Source: HGM13006 sp964514175 (lineage in GTDB: Bacteria > Bacillota > Clostridia > Oscillospirales > Oscillospiraceae). From it: 5,120 nt of DNA. Position 1 is the first letter of the stretch. The number at the start of each line of letters is the position of its first letter. Both the position numbers and the translations under genes were made by a program. Positions 1-5,120 of this stretch are shown here, in pieces. Below the pieces are notes generated by a model. It saw nothing but the letters and a program-made list of their open reading frames with translations, did no database searches and had not been told where the DNA came from. The stretch is from positions 1-5,120 of the forward strand of contig CAZEPQ010000137.1 in NCBI GenBank assembly GCA_964514175.1, in the 5' to 3' direction.

Positions 1-54
1 TTCTGAAATTATGCCGCTCCCTGCGGCGTATTACAAATTAGGGAGGAAACAATT
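1..54 (+). promoter_or_regulatory. efp leader with hairpin and ribosome binding site
   Basis: This is the stretch ahead of efp. A small hairpin is visible: ATGCCGC (11-17) pairs with GCGGCGT (23-29) around a TCCCT loop, with one T-G wobble. No T-run follows it, so it is not a convincing intrinsic terminator on this strand. A strong Shine-Dalgarno (GGGAGG, 41-46) lies 8 nt before the ATG at 55 and fixes that start. I see no convincing -35/-10 pair, so the promoter is probably left of the window. The reading frame starting at base 2 is open to a TGA at 56-58 and would overlap the efp start as ATGA, but its translation is not recognisable, so I do not call an upstream gene. Confidence 0.6.
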
Positions 55-618
55 ATGATTTCAGCTGGTGAATTTAGAAACGGTATTACCTTCGACATGG
101 ATGGCAAAGTCATGCAGGTTGTCGAGTTCCAGCATGTTAAGCCCGGTAAGGGCGCAGCTTTCGTCCGCGTTAAGATGAAGAACGTCATCACCGGCGGCGT
201 TACCGAAACCAGCTTCAACCCCACCGCAAAGTTCCCCACCGCTTACATCGAGAGAAAGAAGATGGAGTATTCCTACAACGATGGCGATCTGTACTACTTC
301 ATGGATATGGAGACCTACGAGATGGAGGCCATCGACGCTTCCAACCTGCCCGACGGCTTCAAGTTTGTGAAGGAAAACACCGAGTGTACCATCCTGAGCT
401 ATCAGGGCAGCGTGTTCTCCGTGGAGCCCCCCAACTTTGTTGAGCTGGAAGTTACCCAGACCGATCCCGGCTTCAAGGGCGACACCGCTACCAACGTAAC
501 CAAGCCTGCCACTGTTGAGACCGGCGCTGAGATCAAGGTTCCCCTGTTCATCAACGAAGGCGAGAAGATCCGCATCGATACCCGCACTGGCGAGTATCTG
601 GAGCGTGCCAAGGGCTAA
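55..618 (+). CDS. efp: Elongation factor P (EF-P)
   Basis: EF-P is a cytoplasmic translation factor. It binds between the ribosomal P and E sites and stimulates peptide-bond formation when the ribosome stalls on consecutive prolines. The 187-residue length is normal for the family. Three beta-barrel domains can be followed: an N-terminal KOW-like domain (about 1-62), a middle OB domain (about 65-127) and a C-terminal OB domain (about 130-187). The N-terminal loop HVKPGKGAAF carries Lys32, equivalent to the lysine modified in Bacillus subtilis EF-P and to Lys34 in E. coli. The family signature lies at residues 150-169 (KPATVETG then VPLFINEG), preceded by DPGFKGDTAT (137-146). The PGKGA loop resembles Bacillus EF-P, in which the lysine carries a 5-aminopentanol group. 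No modification gene is in this window. The ATG has a strong ribosome binding site 8 nt upstream, and the stop codon overlaps the start of the next gene. Confidence 0.97.
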   Translation: MISAGEFRNGITFDMDGKVMQVVEFQHVKPGKGAAFVRVKMKNVITGGVTETSFNPTAKFPTAYIERKKMEYSYNDGDLYYFMDMETYEMEAIDASNLPDGFKFVKENTECTILSYQGSVFSVEPPNFVELEVTQTDPGFKGDTATNVTKPATVETGAEIKVPLFINEGEKIRIDTRTGEYLERAKG

Positions 619-998
619 TGGAGGAGCAGGCTTCTTATCTCCAGGGCCTTAAGGAAGCGGCCAAGCTGGATCGCAATGATCCCAAGGAGCGGCTGCTTGC
701 TGAACTGGCGGATACTGTGTCCCTGTTGTGCCATAAGGTGAGCGTCCTTTCGGAGATCACCGATGGCGTCAACGAGACTTTGGCCGCCGTTGTGGAGCAG
801 ATGGATTATCTGTTCGCAGATGAGGACGAGGAAGAGCTGGACGAAATGGGCGAGGACGAATACTTTGATAACAGCGAGAGAACGCTGTATCAGGTAAAAT
901 GTCCCCAGTGCGGCGATCAGTTCGCCGTGGACGAGAACTCCCTTATGAAAGGCTTTGCCTGCCCCACCTGCGGAGAACATCTGATTCAGGCAGAATAA
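618..998 (+). CDS. Small zinc-ribbon protein, CD1247 N-terminal-domain type, function unknown
   Basis: This is a 126-residue, probably cytoplasmic protein with no signal peptide or membrane segment. The N-terminal half (about 1-65) is helical and contains YLQGLKEAAKLD (7-18), the type of opening found in clostridial proteins annotated as CD1247 N-terminal domain-containing. A very acidic linker follows (about 68-87, rich in Asp and Glu). The C-terminus is a zinc ribbon with two CPxCG knuckles, Cys95/Cys98 and Cys115/Cys118, likely binding one Zn2+. The ATG overlaps the efp stop as TAATG. Its own Shine-Dalgarno is poor (AAGGG only 3 nt away, GGAG 14 nt away), so translation probably depends on ribosomes finishing efp. 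This coupling suggests similar expression to EF-P and possibly a translation-related role, but that is inference. The family assignment is from remembered resemblance and the function is unknown. Confidence 0.85.
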   Translation: MEEQASYLQGLKEAAKLDRNDPKERLLAELADTVSLLCHKVSVLSEITDGVNETLAAVVEQMDYLFADEDEEELDEMGEDEYFDNSERTLYQVKCPQCGDQFAVDENSLMKGFACPTCGEHLIQAE

Positions 999-1001
999 AC
1001 A

Positions 1002-1034
1002 ACAACCGCCGTAGCTATGCGCTGCGGCGGTTGT
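1002..1034 (+). terminator. GC-rich hairpin just after the efp operon
   Basis: ACAACCGCCGTAGC (1002-1015) pairs with GCTGCGGCGGTTGT (1021-1034), a 14-bp stem with a single T-G wobble (1012/1024) and a TATGC loop. It begins 3 nt after the stop of the zinc-ribbon gene. The plus-strand sequence that follows (GTCGTA) has no T-run, so by itself it is a weak terminator on this strand. It may act as an RNA 3'-end stabiliser. On the minus strand the bases after it (TTTATT) are T-richer, so it could also act as a backstop terminator for the reductase transcript. Confidence 0.55.
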
Positions 1035-1044
1035 GTCGTACAGC

Positions 1045-1080
1045 GCAAAAATGGGTCACCGAAAGGTGACCCATTTTTGC
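1045..1080. terminator. Bidirectional intrinsic terminator between convergent genes
   Basis: A perfect 16-bp inverted repeat, 1045-1060 with 1065-1080, is closed by a GAAA (GNRA) tetraloop. The core GGGTCACC/GGTGACCC is flanked by an A-tract on the left and a T-tract on the right (five T, 1074-1078), so a T-run follows the GC stem on either strand. It sits between the plus-strand operon ending at 998 and the minus-strand reductase whose stop is at 1086-1088, and most likely terminates both. Confidence 0.93.
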
Positions 1081-1085
1081 AGAAA

Positions 1086-3155
1086 TTAAATTCTCATTGC
1101 AGCGGCGTAAGCGCTTCTGGTGGCAGTCTGAACGTTGCCGGAGCCTTCGTTGTCGCCGATGATGATGAAGGTATCAACCACATCCGCAAAGGTGAGCGCC
1201 TCATCCTGAGCGGCTTCCATGCCGCCGCAGGCCACGATGGAATCGCAGGGGATGGTGTGGCTTTCGCCCTTCTTGTCGGTGTAGGTGACAGCGCCGGGAG
1301 CCACAGCGGTGGTGGTGGCCCGCTTGATGGCGGTCAGGTTGGGCATCTTACCCCAGGCATCGGCAAACATGGAGTAGTAATGGACACGGTCTGCCTCAGC
1401 AGCGAACTTCTTCTGACGGGAGAGGATGGTGACCTCATGGCCGTTCTCGGCCAGGTACATGGCGGTTTCCATGCCGATCTCGCCGCCGCCGATGACGACC
1501 ACGTTTTTGCCAATCTCGGCTTCCTTGCCGTAGACCTCGATGGGATTGTAAACACCTTCCATGGGAGTGCCAGTTTCGTCCAGCAGGCCGGGAACAGGGG
1601 GGAACTTGGGAGTTGCGCCCAGGGCGGCGATGACAGCGTCGAATTCCTCGGCGGCGATCATCTCAGGGGTGGCAGTGGTGTTCATCTTTACATCCACAGC
1701 GGACTTCTCAAGCTGTGCGATGAGGTAATCCTTGTAGTCACGGAGGGGCCACTTGAAGCTGGAGTAATCCGCATGGAGCAATTGACCGCCCAGCTTGTCG
1801 GTCTTCTCGTACAGGGTGACGCTGTGACCCCGATCCACCAGGTACAGGGTAGCACGCATACCGGCACAGCCGCCGCCGATGACAGCTACCTTTTTGGGGG
1901 TAGTCTCAGCGGGAACCAGAGCCTTCAGCTTGTGCTGAATGCCGACCTCGGGGTTGACGGTGCAGACACTCTTCCAGGGGCCTTGCATGCCCAGACCATG
2001 GCAGCGGTTGCAGCGGACACAGGGAACCACGTCCTCGCCCCGGCCTTCCAGCATCTTCTTGCCGTATTCGCTGTCGCAGATGAATGCGCGGCCCACACCG
2101 ATCATGTCGGTCTTGCCGGAGGCAATGTAGGATTCGATATCGTCAAGATCCTGGAAACCGCCGATGGGAGCGGTGACGATCTTGGCGCCGCTTGCCTTGA
2201 TGGCAGCGGCGTACTGGAGGGTCAGAGGATCATGGGGTACAGAGTTGAAGCCGGTGGGATGGGCCAGATCGCCGTCGCCGGCACGGAGCTGGAGAATGTC
2301 CACATAGCCCTCAGCCAGCTTTGCGAAGGTGACGATATCCTCGATGGTGAGACCGCCGTCCTCTTCACCGGAGACCTGCATTTCCACCAGGAAGTCCTGA
2401 CCGAAGGCATCCTTCATAGCCTTTGCCACCATAATGGGGAACTTGGCGCGGTTTTCCATGGGACCGCCGAATTCGTCGGTACGCTTGTTATACTTGGGGG
2501 AAAGGAACTTTGCCAGAACGGTAGCGCCATAGGAAGCGTGGATGGAAGCACCGTCATAGCCTACGCTCTTGTAGTAGCGCATCTTGTCCACCAGTTCCTT
2601 GATGTACTGCTGCATCTGCTCGATGCCCATGGCTTTGATGGGGCCATCATGTCCGGGAGGAGGTCCGAAGGGCATGGGCGCGCCGTCGCCGCCCATGGGT
2701 TCGCCGCCCATCATCTCGGTCATTTCCTCCATCATTTCTTCCATCTCGGCGGGAGAAAGCTCCATCATCATGCCGGCGGGTTCGCCGTCATAGACACCGT
2801 AGCCGGCGGGGGCAGACAGATGGGTTGCACCCAGCACCTTAGCACCGTAGAAGTGAATCTGATCCACCATCAGGGTCATGGCGTTTTCCAAGGCGGGGTC
2901 ACGGGTGTCCCACATGGGGAAATGACATCCATCACCGAAGCCTTCACGCTGCTGCAGATTGGTCCAGTCGCCGATGGTGACAATGGCTGCGCCGTTCTTG
3001 GCAAGGCCCACCAGATAATCCACCACAGCGTCGGAGGGATACAGTTCAGGACCCTGGAGGAAGTGGGGAAGGGCGTTGGCAGAGAGAAAACGGCTCTTCA
3101 AAACCACATTTCCGATCTTCAGGGGAGACATCATGTTTTTGTATTTGCGGCTCAT
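1086..3155 (-). CDS. OYE-type FMN/4Fe-4S/FAD ene-reductase (2,4-dienoyl-CoA reductase / BaiH-like)
   Basis: This 689-residue cytoplasmic flavoenzyme probably uses NAD(P)H to reduce an activated C=C bond; the substrate is unknown. Residues 9 to about 375 form an Old Yellow Enzyme FMN barrel, with KIGNVVLKSRF near the start, the catalytic loop HASYG (206-210), FLSPKYNKRTDEFGG (217-231), and a typical barrel end (IGVGRAFICD, 352-361). Cys379, Cys382, Cys385 and Cys398 form the 4Fe-4S site. FAD binds at GGGCAG (427-432) with Glu450, and NAD(P) at GGGEIG (556-561). This domain order matches E. coli FadH, trimethylamine dehydrogenase, BaiCD and BaiH. Oddities are a Met-rich insertion (about 129-172) and an unusual catalytic loop. 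I chose the ATG at 3155 because GGAG (3167-3164) lies 8 nt upstream and the conserved barrel start follows; an in-frame extension to 3227 would run through the promoter. Superfamily is confident; naming as BaiCD, BaiH, enoate, steroid or bilirubin reductase is not supported. Confidence 0.93.
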   Translation of the reverse strand: MSRKYKNMMSPLKIGNVVLKSRFLSANALPHFLQGPELYPSDAVVDYLVGLAKNGAAIVTIGDWTNLQQREGFGDGCHFPMWDTRDPALENAMTLMVDQIHFYGAKVLGATHLSAPAGYGVYDGEPAGMMMELSPAEMEEMMEEMTEMMGGEPMGGDGAPMPFGPPPGHDGPIKAMGIEQMQQYIKELVDKMRYYKSVGYDGASIHASYGATVLAKFLSPKYNKRTDEFGGPMENRAKFPIMVAKAMKDAFGQDFLVEMQVSGEEDGGLTIEDIVTFAKLAEGYVDILQLRAGDGDLAHPTGFNSVPHDPLTLQYAAAIKASGAKIVTAPIGGFQDLDDIESYIASGKTDMIGVGRAFICDSEYGKKMLEGRGEDVVPCVRCNRCHGLGMQGPWKSVCTVNPEVGIQHKLKALVPAETTPKKVAVIGGGCAGMRATLYLVDRGHSVTLYEKTDKLGGQLLHADYSSFKWPLRDYKDYLIAQLEKSAVDVKMNTTATPEMIAAEEFDAVIAALGATPKFPPVPGLLDETGTPMEGVYNPIEVYGKEAEIGKNVVVIGGGEIGMETAMYLAENGHEVTILSRQKKFAAEADRVHYYSMFADAWGKMPNLTAIKRATTTAVAPGAVTYTDKKGESHTIPCDSIVACGGMEAAQDEALTFADVVDTFIIIGDNEGSGNVQTATRSAYAAAMRI

Positions 3156-3163
3156 TCGAATCG

Positions 3164-3173
3164 CTCCTTTTTT
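3164..3173 (-). promoter_or_regulatory. Ribosome binding site deciding the reductase start
   Basis: On the minus strand the sequence reads AAAAAAGGAG, followed by 8 nt and then the ATG at 3155. It supports this start over the longer in-frame one at 3227, which would place the -10 box inside the coding sequence. Confidence 0.85.
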
Positions 3174-3191
3174 CGCATTATTACATTTAGA

Positions 3192-3220
3192 ATTATAACA
3201 AATGTATACGAATCTTGGAA
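3192..3220 (-). promoter_or_regulatory. Extended -10 promoter of the reductase gene
   Basis: On the minus strand, TGTTATAAT (3200-3192) is a perfect TATAAT preceded by the TG of an extended -10 element. A weak -35 candidate, TTCCAA (3220-3215, three of six consensus bases), lies exactly 17 nt upstream. Transcription would start near 3185, giving a leader of about 30 nt before the ATG at 3155. The promoter lies downstream of the kinase terminator, so the reductase appears to be its own transcription unit driven by the vegetative sigma factor. Confidence 0.75.
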
Positions 3221-3274
3221 GGGACAATTTGTATCATGCAGGGCAATATGGGTATTTTGTCGCTTCTTCTGTGC

Positions 3275-3306
3275 AAAAAATACCCCCGGTGGAATGACAC
3301 CGGGGG
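3275..3306 (-). terminator. Intrinsic terminator of the two-component operon
   Basis: On the minus strand, CCCCCGGTG (from 3306) pairs with CACCGGGGG (ending at 3283), a perfect 9-bp GC-rich stem with a 6-nt loop, followed 2 nt later by six T (3280-3275). It begins 11 nt after the kinase stop codon (3320-3318). The stem strength and T-run make this a confident rho-independent terminator. It separates kinase transcription from the reductase promoter. Confidence 0.93.
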
Positions 3307-3317
3307 AGAAGGGAACA

Positions 3318-4799
3318 TTATTCGGTTTCCTGCTGGCTGTCGCTCTTTTTGAATTCTGCCCAAAAGCTGACGCCGCCTTCCACGTTGTCCACGCCGTAGG
3401 CACCGCCCAACAACTCCATATTGCTGCGGACGATGGAAAGACCAAGACCGGACTGCTTGCGGCTGGTTCTGGATTTGTCCAGCCGATAGAAGCTGTCCCA
3501 GATGCGGTACATTTCATCCAGGGTGAGGTGCGCCGCGGAATTAAACACGCTGACACGGTAGCTCTCGCCCACATCTTGGACGCTGATGCGGAGGGTGTTG
3601 CCTTCACCCATGTGGGACACGGCGTTTTGGACATAGTTGGTAATGATCTGCTCCACAGAGAAGTAGTCCGAGCGGATATAGAGCCCGTCGGAATAGTCCG
3701 CGGAGAAATCCAAGTGGGCCCGTTCGATCTCAATGTTGAAGATCTCCACCACATAATTGAGCAGGTCTGCCAGATCGAATTCCTCAATTTCCAGGTCCAC
3801 GGTGCCGCTTTCCAGACGGAACAGCTCCATCATTTTAAGGATCATGGTCATCATTCGGTCCGACTCGTCACAGATCACGTCACAGTATTCCTTGATATCG
3901 GCTTCATCCTTCACCATGCCGGAGCGAAGGCCGTCGGCATAGCCTGCAATGAGGCCGATGGGGGTCTTGAGATCGTGGGAAAGGTTGGACACCAGATTTT
4001 TTCTGGCTTCCTCCTGGGCCTTCTTCTGCTCAATGTCCCGAAGAAGCTGCTGGTTGGCGGCCTCAAGCTGGGCAATATGGGATTGCATAAAGTCCGACAT
4101 GGTGTTGATGCTCTCAGCCATGAGGCCAATTTCGCCATTGTCGTTGACTTCGCACTTCTGGGAGAAATCCAGGTGGGCGATCTGGTTGGCGATTTCGGTG
4201 ATCTGAGTCACCGGCTGGATCACCAGGGAGGACATGCGAGAGAAAGCCACGATTGCCATGATCATTACCAGCAGGCCCACCACCAGGGAGAATTTCAACG
4301 AAATATTGGTGGCCTGGGAGATGGAGGCGTAGGAGGTGCTGATGTCGATGATATATTCGTCAGTGATACCACCCAGGGTGACCCGCCTGCTGGTGGAAAG
4401 TGTCACGCCGGAGGCGGTGTGCTGCAGCATTTCATCGGAATTGATGGTGTAGCTGGCACCGGTATGAAGGGCCTGATCCCGGATGCTGGGGAGCAAACGG
4501 ACGATATAATCTCGTGCGAAGTGATCCGGCATCTGGCTGTTGTATACGATCTCCATGGTGTCGATGTCTGCGATCATGAAGGTCAGGTTGGATTCTTCCA
4601 TCTGGGACACGGTGTTAACGTCAAATTCATCCATGCCACGAATGGTGTAGTATGCGTTTACCAGGGTCTGTTCCACCTTGTGGAGATAATATGGCTCCAT
4701 AAACAGGATGCTGAACAGGCTTACCAGTACATAGTAAAGGGCCAATACACCAACGGACAGCAGGATCAGTTTGTACCGGAGGCTGCTTCTCTGGCCCAT
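3318..4799 (-). CDS. Membrane sensor histidine kinase (two-component system)
   Basis: This 493-residue inner-membrane kinase should autophosphorylate on histidine and pass the phosphate to the response regulator encoded just upstream. TM1 spans about residues 11-33, followed by an extracytoplasmic sensor region of about 133 residues (35-167) that I do not recognise, TM2 (about 168-187), a HAMP linker (about 188-242), a short coiled-coil stretch (about 241-266), a HisKA domain with SHDLKTP (274-280, phospho-acceptor His275) and a HATPase domain. In the latter, the N box includes Asn388 and Asn392, the F box is WDSFYRLDK (434-442) and the G2 box SGLGLSIV (450-457). The usual DxGxG G1 box is replaced by VFNSAAH (418-424), a variation I recall from other Firmicutes kinases, so activity is not excluded. 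The ATG follows the regulator stop after 3 nt, with GAGGG (4811-4807) 7 nt upstream. The signal sensed is unknown. Confidence 0.95.
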   Translation of the reverse strand: MGQRSSLRYKLILLSVGVLALYYVLVSLFSILFMEPYYLHKVEQTLVNAYYTIRGMDEFDVNTVSQMEESNLTFMIADIDTMEIVYNSQMPDHFARDYIVRLLPSIRDQALHTGASYTINSDEMLQHTASGVTLSTSRRVTLGGITDEYIIDISTSYASISQATNISLKFSLVVGLLVMIMAIVAFSRMSSLVIQPVTQITEIANQIAHLDFSQKCEVNDNGEIGLMAESINTMSDFMQSHIAQLEAANQQLLRDIEQKKAQEEARKNLVSNLSHDLKTPIGLIAGYADGLRSGMVKDEADIKEYCDVICDESDRMMTMILKMMELFRLESGTVDLEIEEFDLADLLNYVVEIFNIEIERAHLDFSADYSDGLYIRSDYFSVEQIITNYVQNAVSHMGEGNTLRISVQDVGESYRVSVFNSAAHLTLDEMYRIWDSFYRLDKSRTSRKQSGLGLSIVRSNMELLGGAYGVDNVEGGVSFWAEFKKSDSQQETE

Positions 4800-4802
4800 A
4801 GC

Positions 4803-5120
4803 TTAGCCCTCGAGTTTGTAGCCCCGACCACGGACAGTCTTTAGAGCAGCGCCGTGGGAGCCCAGTTTCATACGAAGATTCTTCACATGGGTGTCCACGG
4901 TGCGGGCGTCGCCGTAGTAGTCGAAGTTCCAGACAGCGGAAAGGATCTGCTGCCGGGACAGGGCAATGTTCTTGTTCTGGGCCACATAGAGCAGCAGCTC
5001 GAACTCTCTGGGGGTCAGGTTGATCTCCTGACCGTCGATGGTGACGGTGTGGGCATCGGGATCAATGCAGATACCGGCAACCTCCACCTGGGAACGCATG
5101 GAGACAGAACGCTTCAAAAG
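4803..5120 (-). CDS. OmpR/PhoB-family response regulator, C-terminal part
   Basis: The gene is cut by the right window edge. 105 codons plus the stop are visible, and the frame stays open to base 5120. The TTG at 5117-5115 is an internal leucine, not a start: the visible N-terminus (LLKRS, a typical receiver-to-DNA-binding linker) implies that a receiver domain with the phosphorylated aspartate lies outside. The visible part is a winged-helix DNA-binding domain: a beta-sheet entry (VEVAGICIDPDAHTVTIDG), NLTPREFELLLYVAQN, LSRQQILSAVWNFDY, the recognition helix in DARTVDTHVKNLRMKLG, and the wing VRGRGYKLEG at the end. It should bind promoter DNA, probably as a phosphorylation-driven dimer. It is followed 3 nt later by the kinase gene, so the pair is translationally close and almost certainly one operon. 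Which two-component system this is cannot be told from this fragment. Confidence 0.95.
   Translation of the reverse strand, partial: LLKRSVSMRSQVEVAGICIDPDAHTVTIDGQEINLTPREFELLLYVAQNKNIALSRQQILSAVWNFDYYGDARTVDTHVKNLRMKLGSHGAALKTVRGRGYKLEG

Noticed and set aside
2..58. Possible tail of an upstream gene overlapping the efp start as ATGA.
   Set aside because: Only 18 codons are visible, the translation is not recognisable as a peptidase or other usual efp neighbour, and the frame contains the hairpin and Shine-Dalgarno. It cannot be supported from this window.
3156..3227. An N-terminal extension of 24 residues on the reductase.
   Set aside because: The extension would include the TATAAT box and ribosome binding site, and its residues are not conserved-looking. 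The ATG at 3155 has an ideally spaced GGAG.
3156..3317. Small RNA or small protein gene in the gap between kinase and reductase.
   Set aside because: The gap is fully accounted for by the terminator, an extended -10 promoter and a ribosome binding site; no riboswitch-like structure or plausible small reading frame with its own start signals is seen.
3152..3787. A 211-codon minus-strand frame overlapping the kinase C-terminus and the reductase promoter.
   Set aside because: It is out of frame with the kinase, crosses the strong terminator at 3275-3306, and its product has no recognisable features. It is a shadow of the kinase.
1017..4844. A 1275-codon open frame on the plus strand crossing the reductase, the intergenic region and the kinase in antisense.
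   Set aside because: It runs antisense to two genes with clear domains, its translation is low-complexity and resembles no protein family, and it starts inside a hairpin and crosses terminators. It is explained by GC-biased codon use on the opposite strand.
1086..5120. A combined two-component/reductase regulatory system as one operon.
   Set aside because: A strong terminator follows the kinase and the reductase has its own promoter. A regulatory link remains possible but the sequence does not show it.

Overview
The window looks like chromosome from a moderately GC-rich Gram-positive anaerobe of the class Clostridia, possibly a gut Oscillospiraceae-type organism. That placement is an inference. 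It rests on the Bacillus-like EF-P loop, the clostridial zinc-ribbon partner gene, the 4Fe-4S flavin ene-reductase, strong GGAGG-type ribosome binding sites, and the response regulator/kinase style.

Layout. On the plus strand, efp (55-618) is followed by a TAATG-overlapping small zinc-ribbon gene (618-998). This short operon ends in two successive hairpins (1002-1034 and 1045-1080). The second is a near-ideal bidirectional terminator that also ends the gene arriving from the other side. On the minus strand, reading from the right edge, the C-terminal part of an OmpR/PhoB-type response regulator (stop at 4803, running off the window) is followed 3 nt later by a membrane sensor histidine kinase (4799-3318), and that operon ends in a strong terminator (3275-3306). 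Next on the minus strand is an independently transcribed gene with its own extended -10 promoter and ribosome binding site. It encodes a 689-residue Old Yellow Enzyme-type FMN/4Fe-4S/FAD oxidoreductase (3155-1086).

How the genes work together. EF-P relieves ribosome stalling at polyproline, and its co-translated zinc-ribbon partner has no known function. The response regulator and kinase form a classical two-component system that senses an unidentified extracytoplasmic signal. The flavoenzyme resembles the 2,4-dienoyl-CoA reductase / BaiCD-BaiH / enoate reductase superfamily and probably reduces an activated C=C bond with NAD(P)H. Its substrate cannot be read from the sequence. The terminator and promoter between kinase and reductase argue against one operon, though regulation of one by the other is possible.

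I see no mobile element, CRISPR array, tRNA or rRNA. The most unusual items are in the reductase: a methionine-rich insertion in the barrel domain, a non-canonical catalytic-loop motif (His-Ala-Ser-Tyr-Gly) and a shifted third cysteine in the Fe-S site. I do not see convincing evidence of an undescribed multi-gene system.
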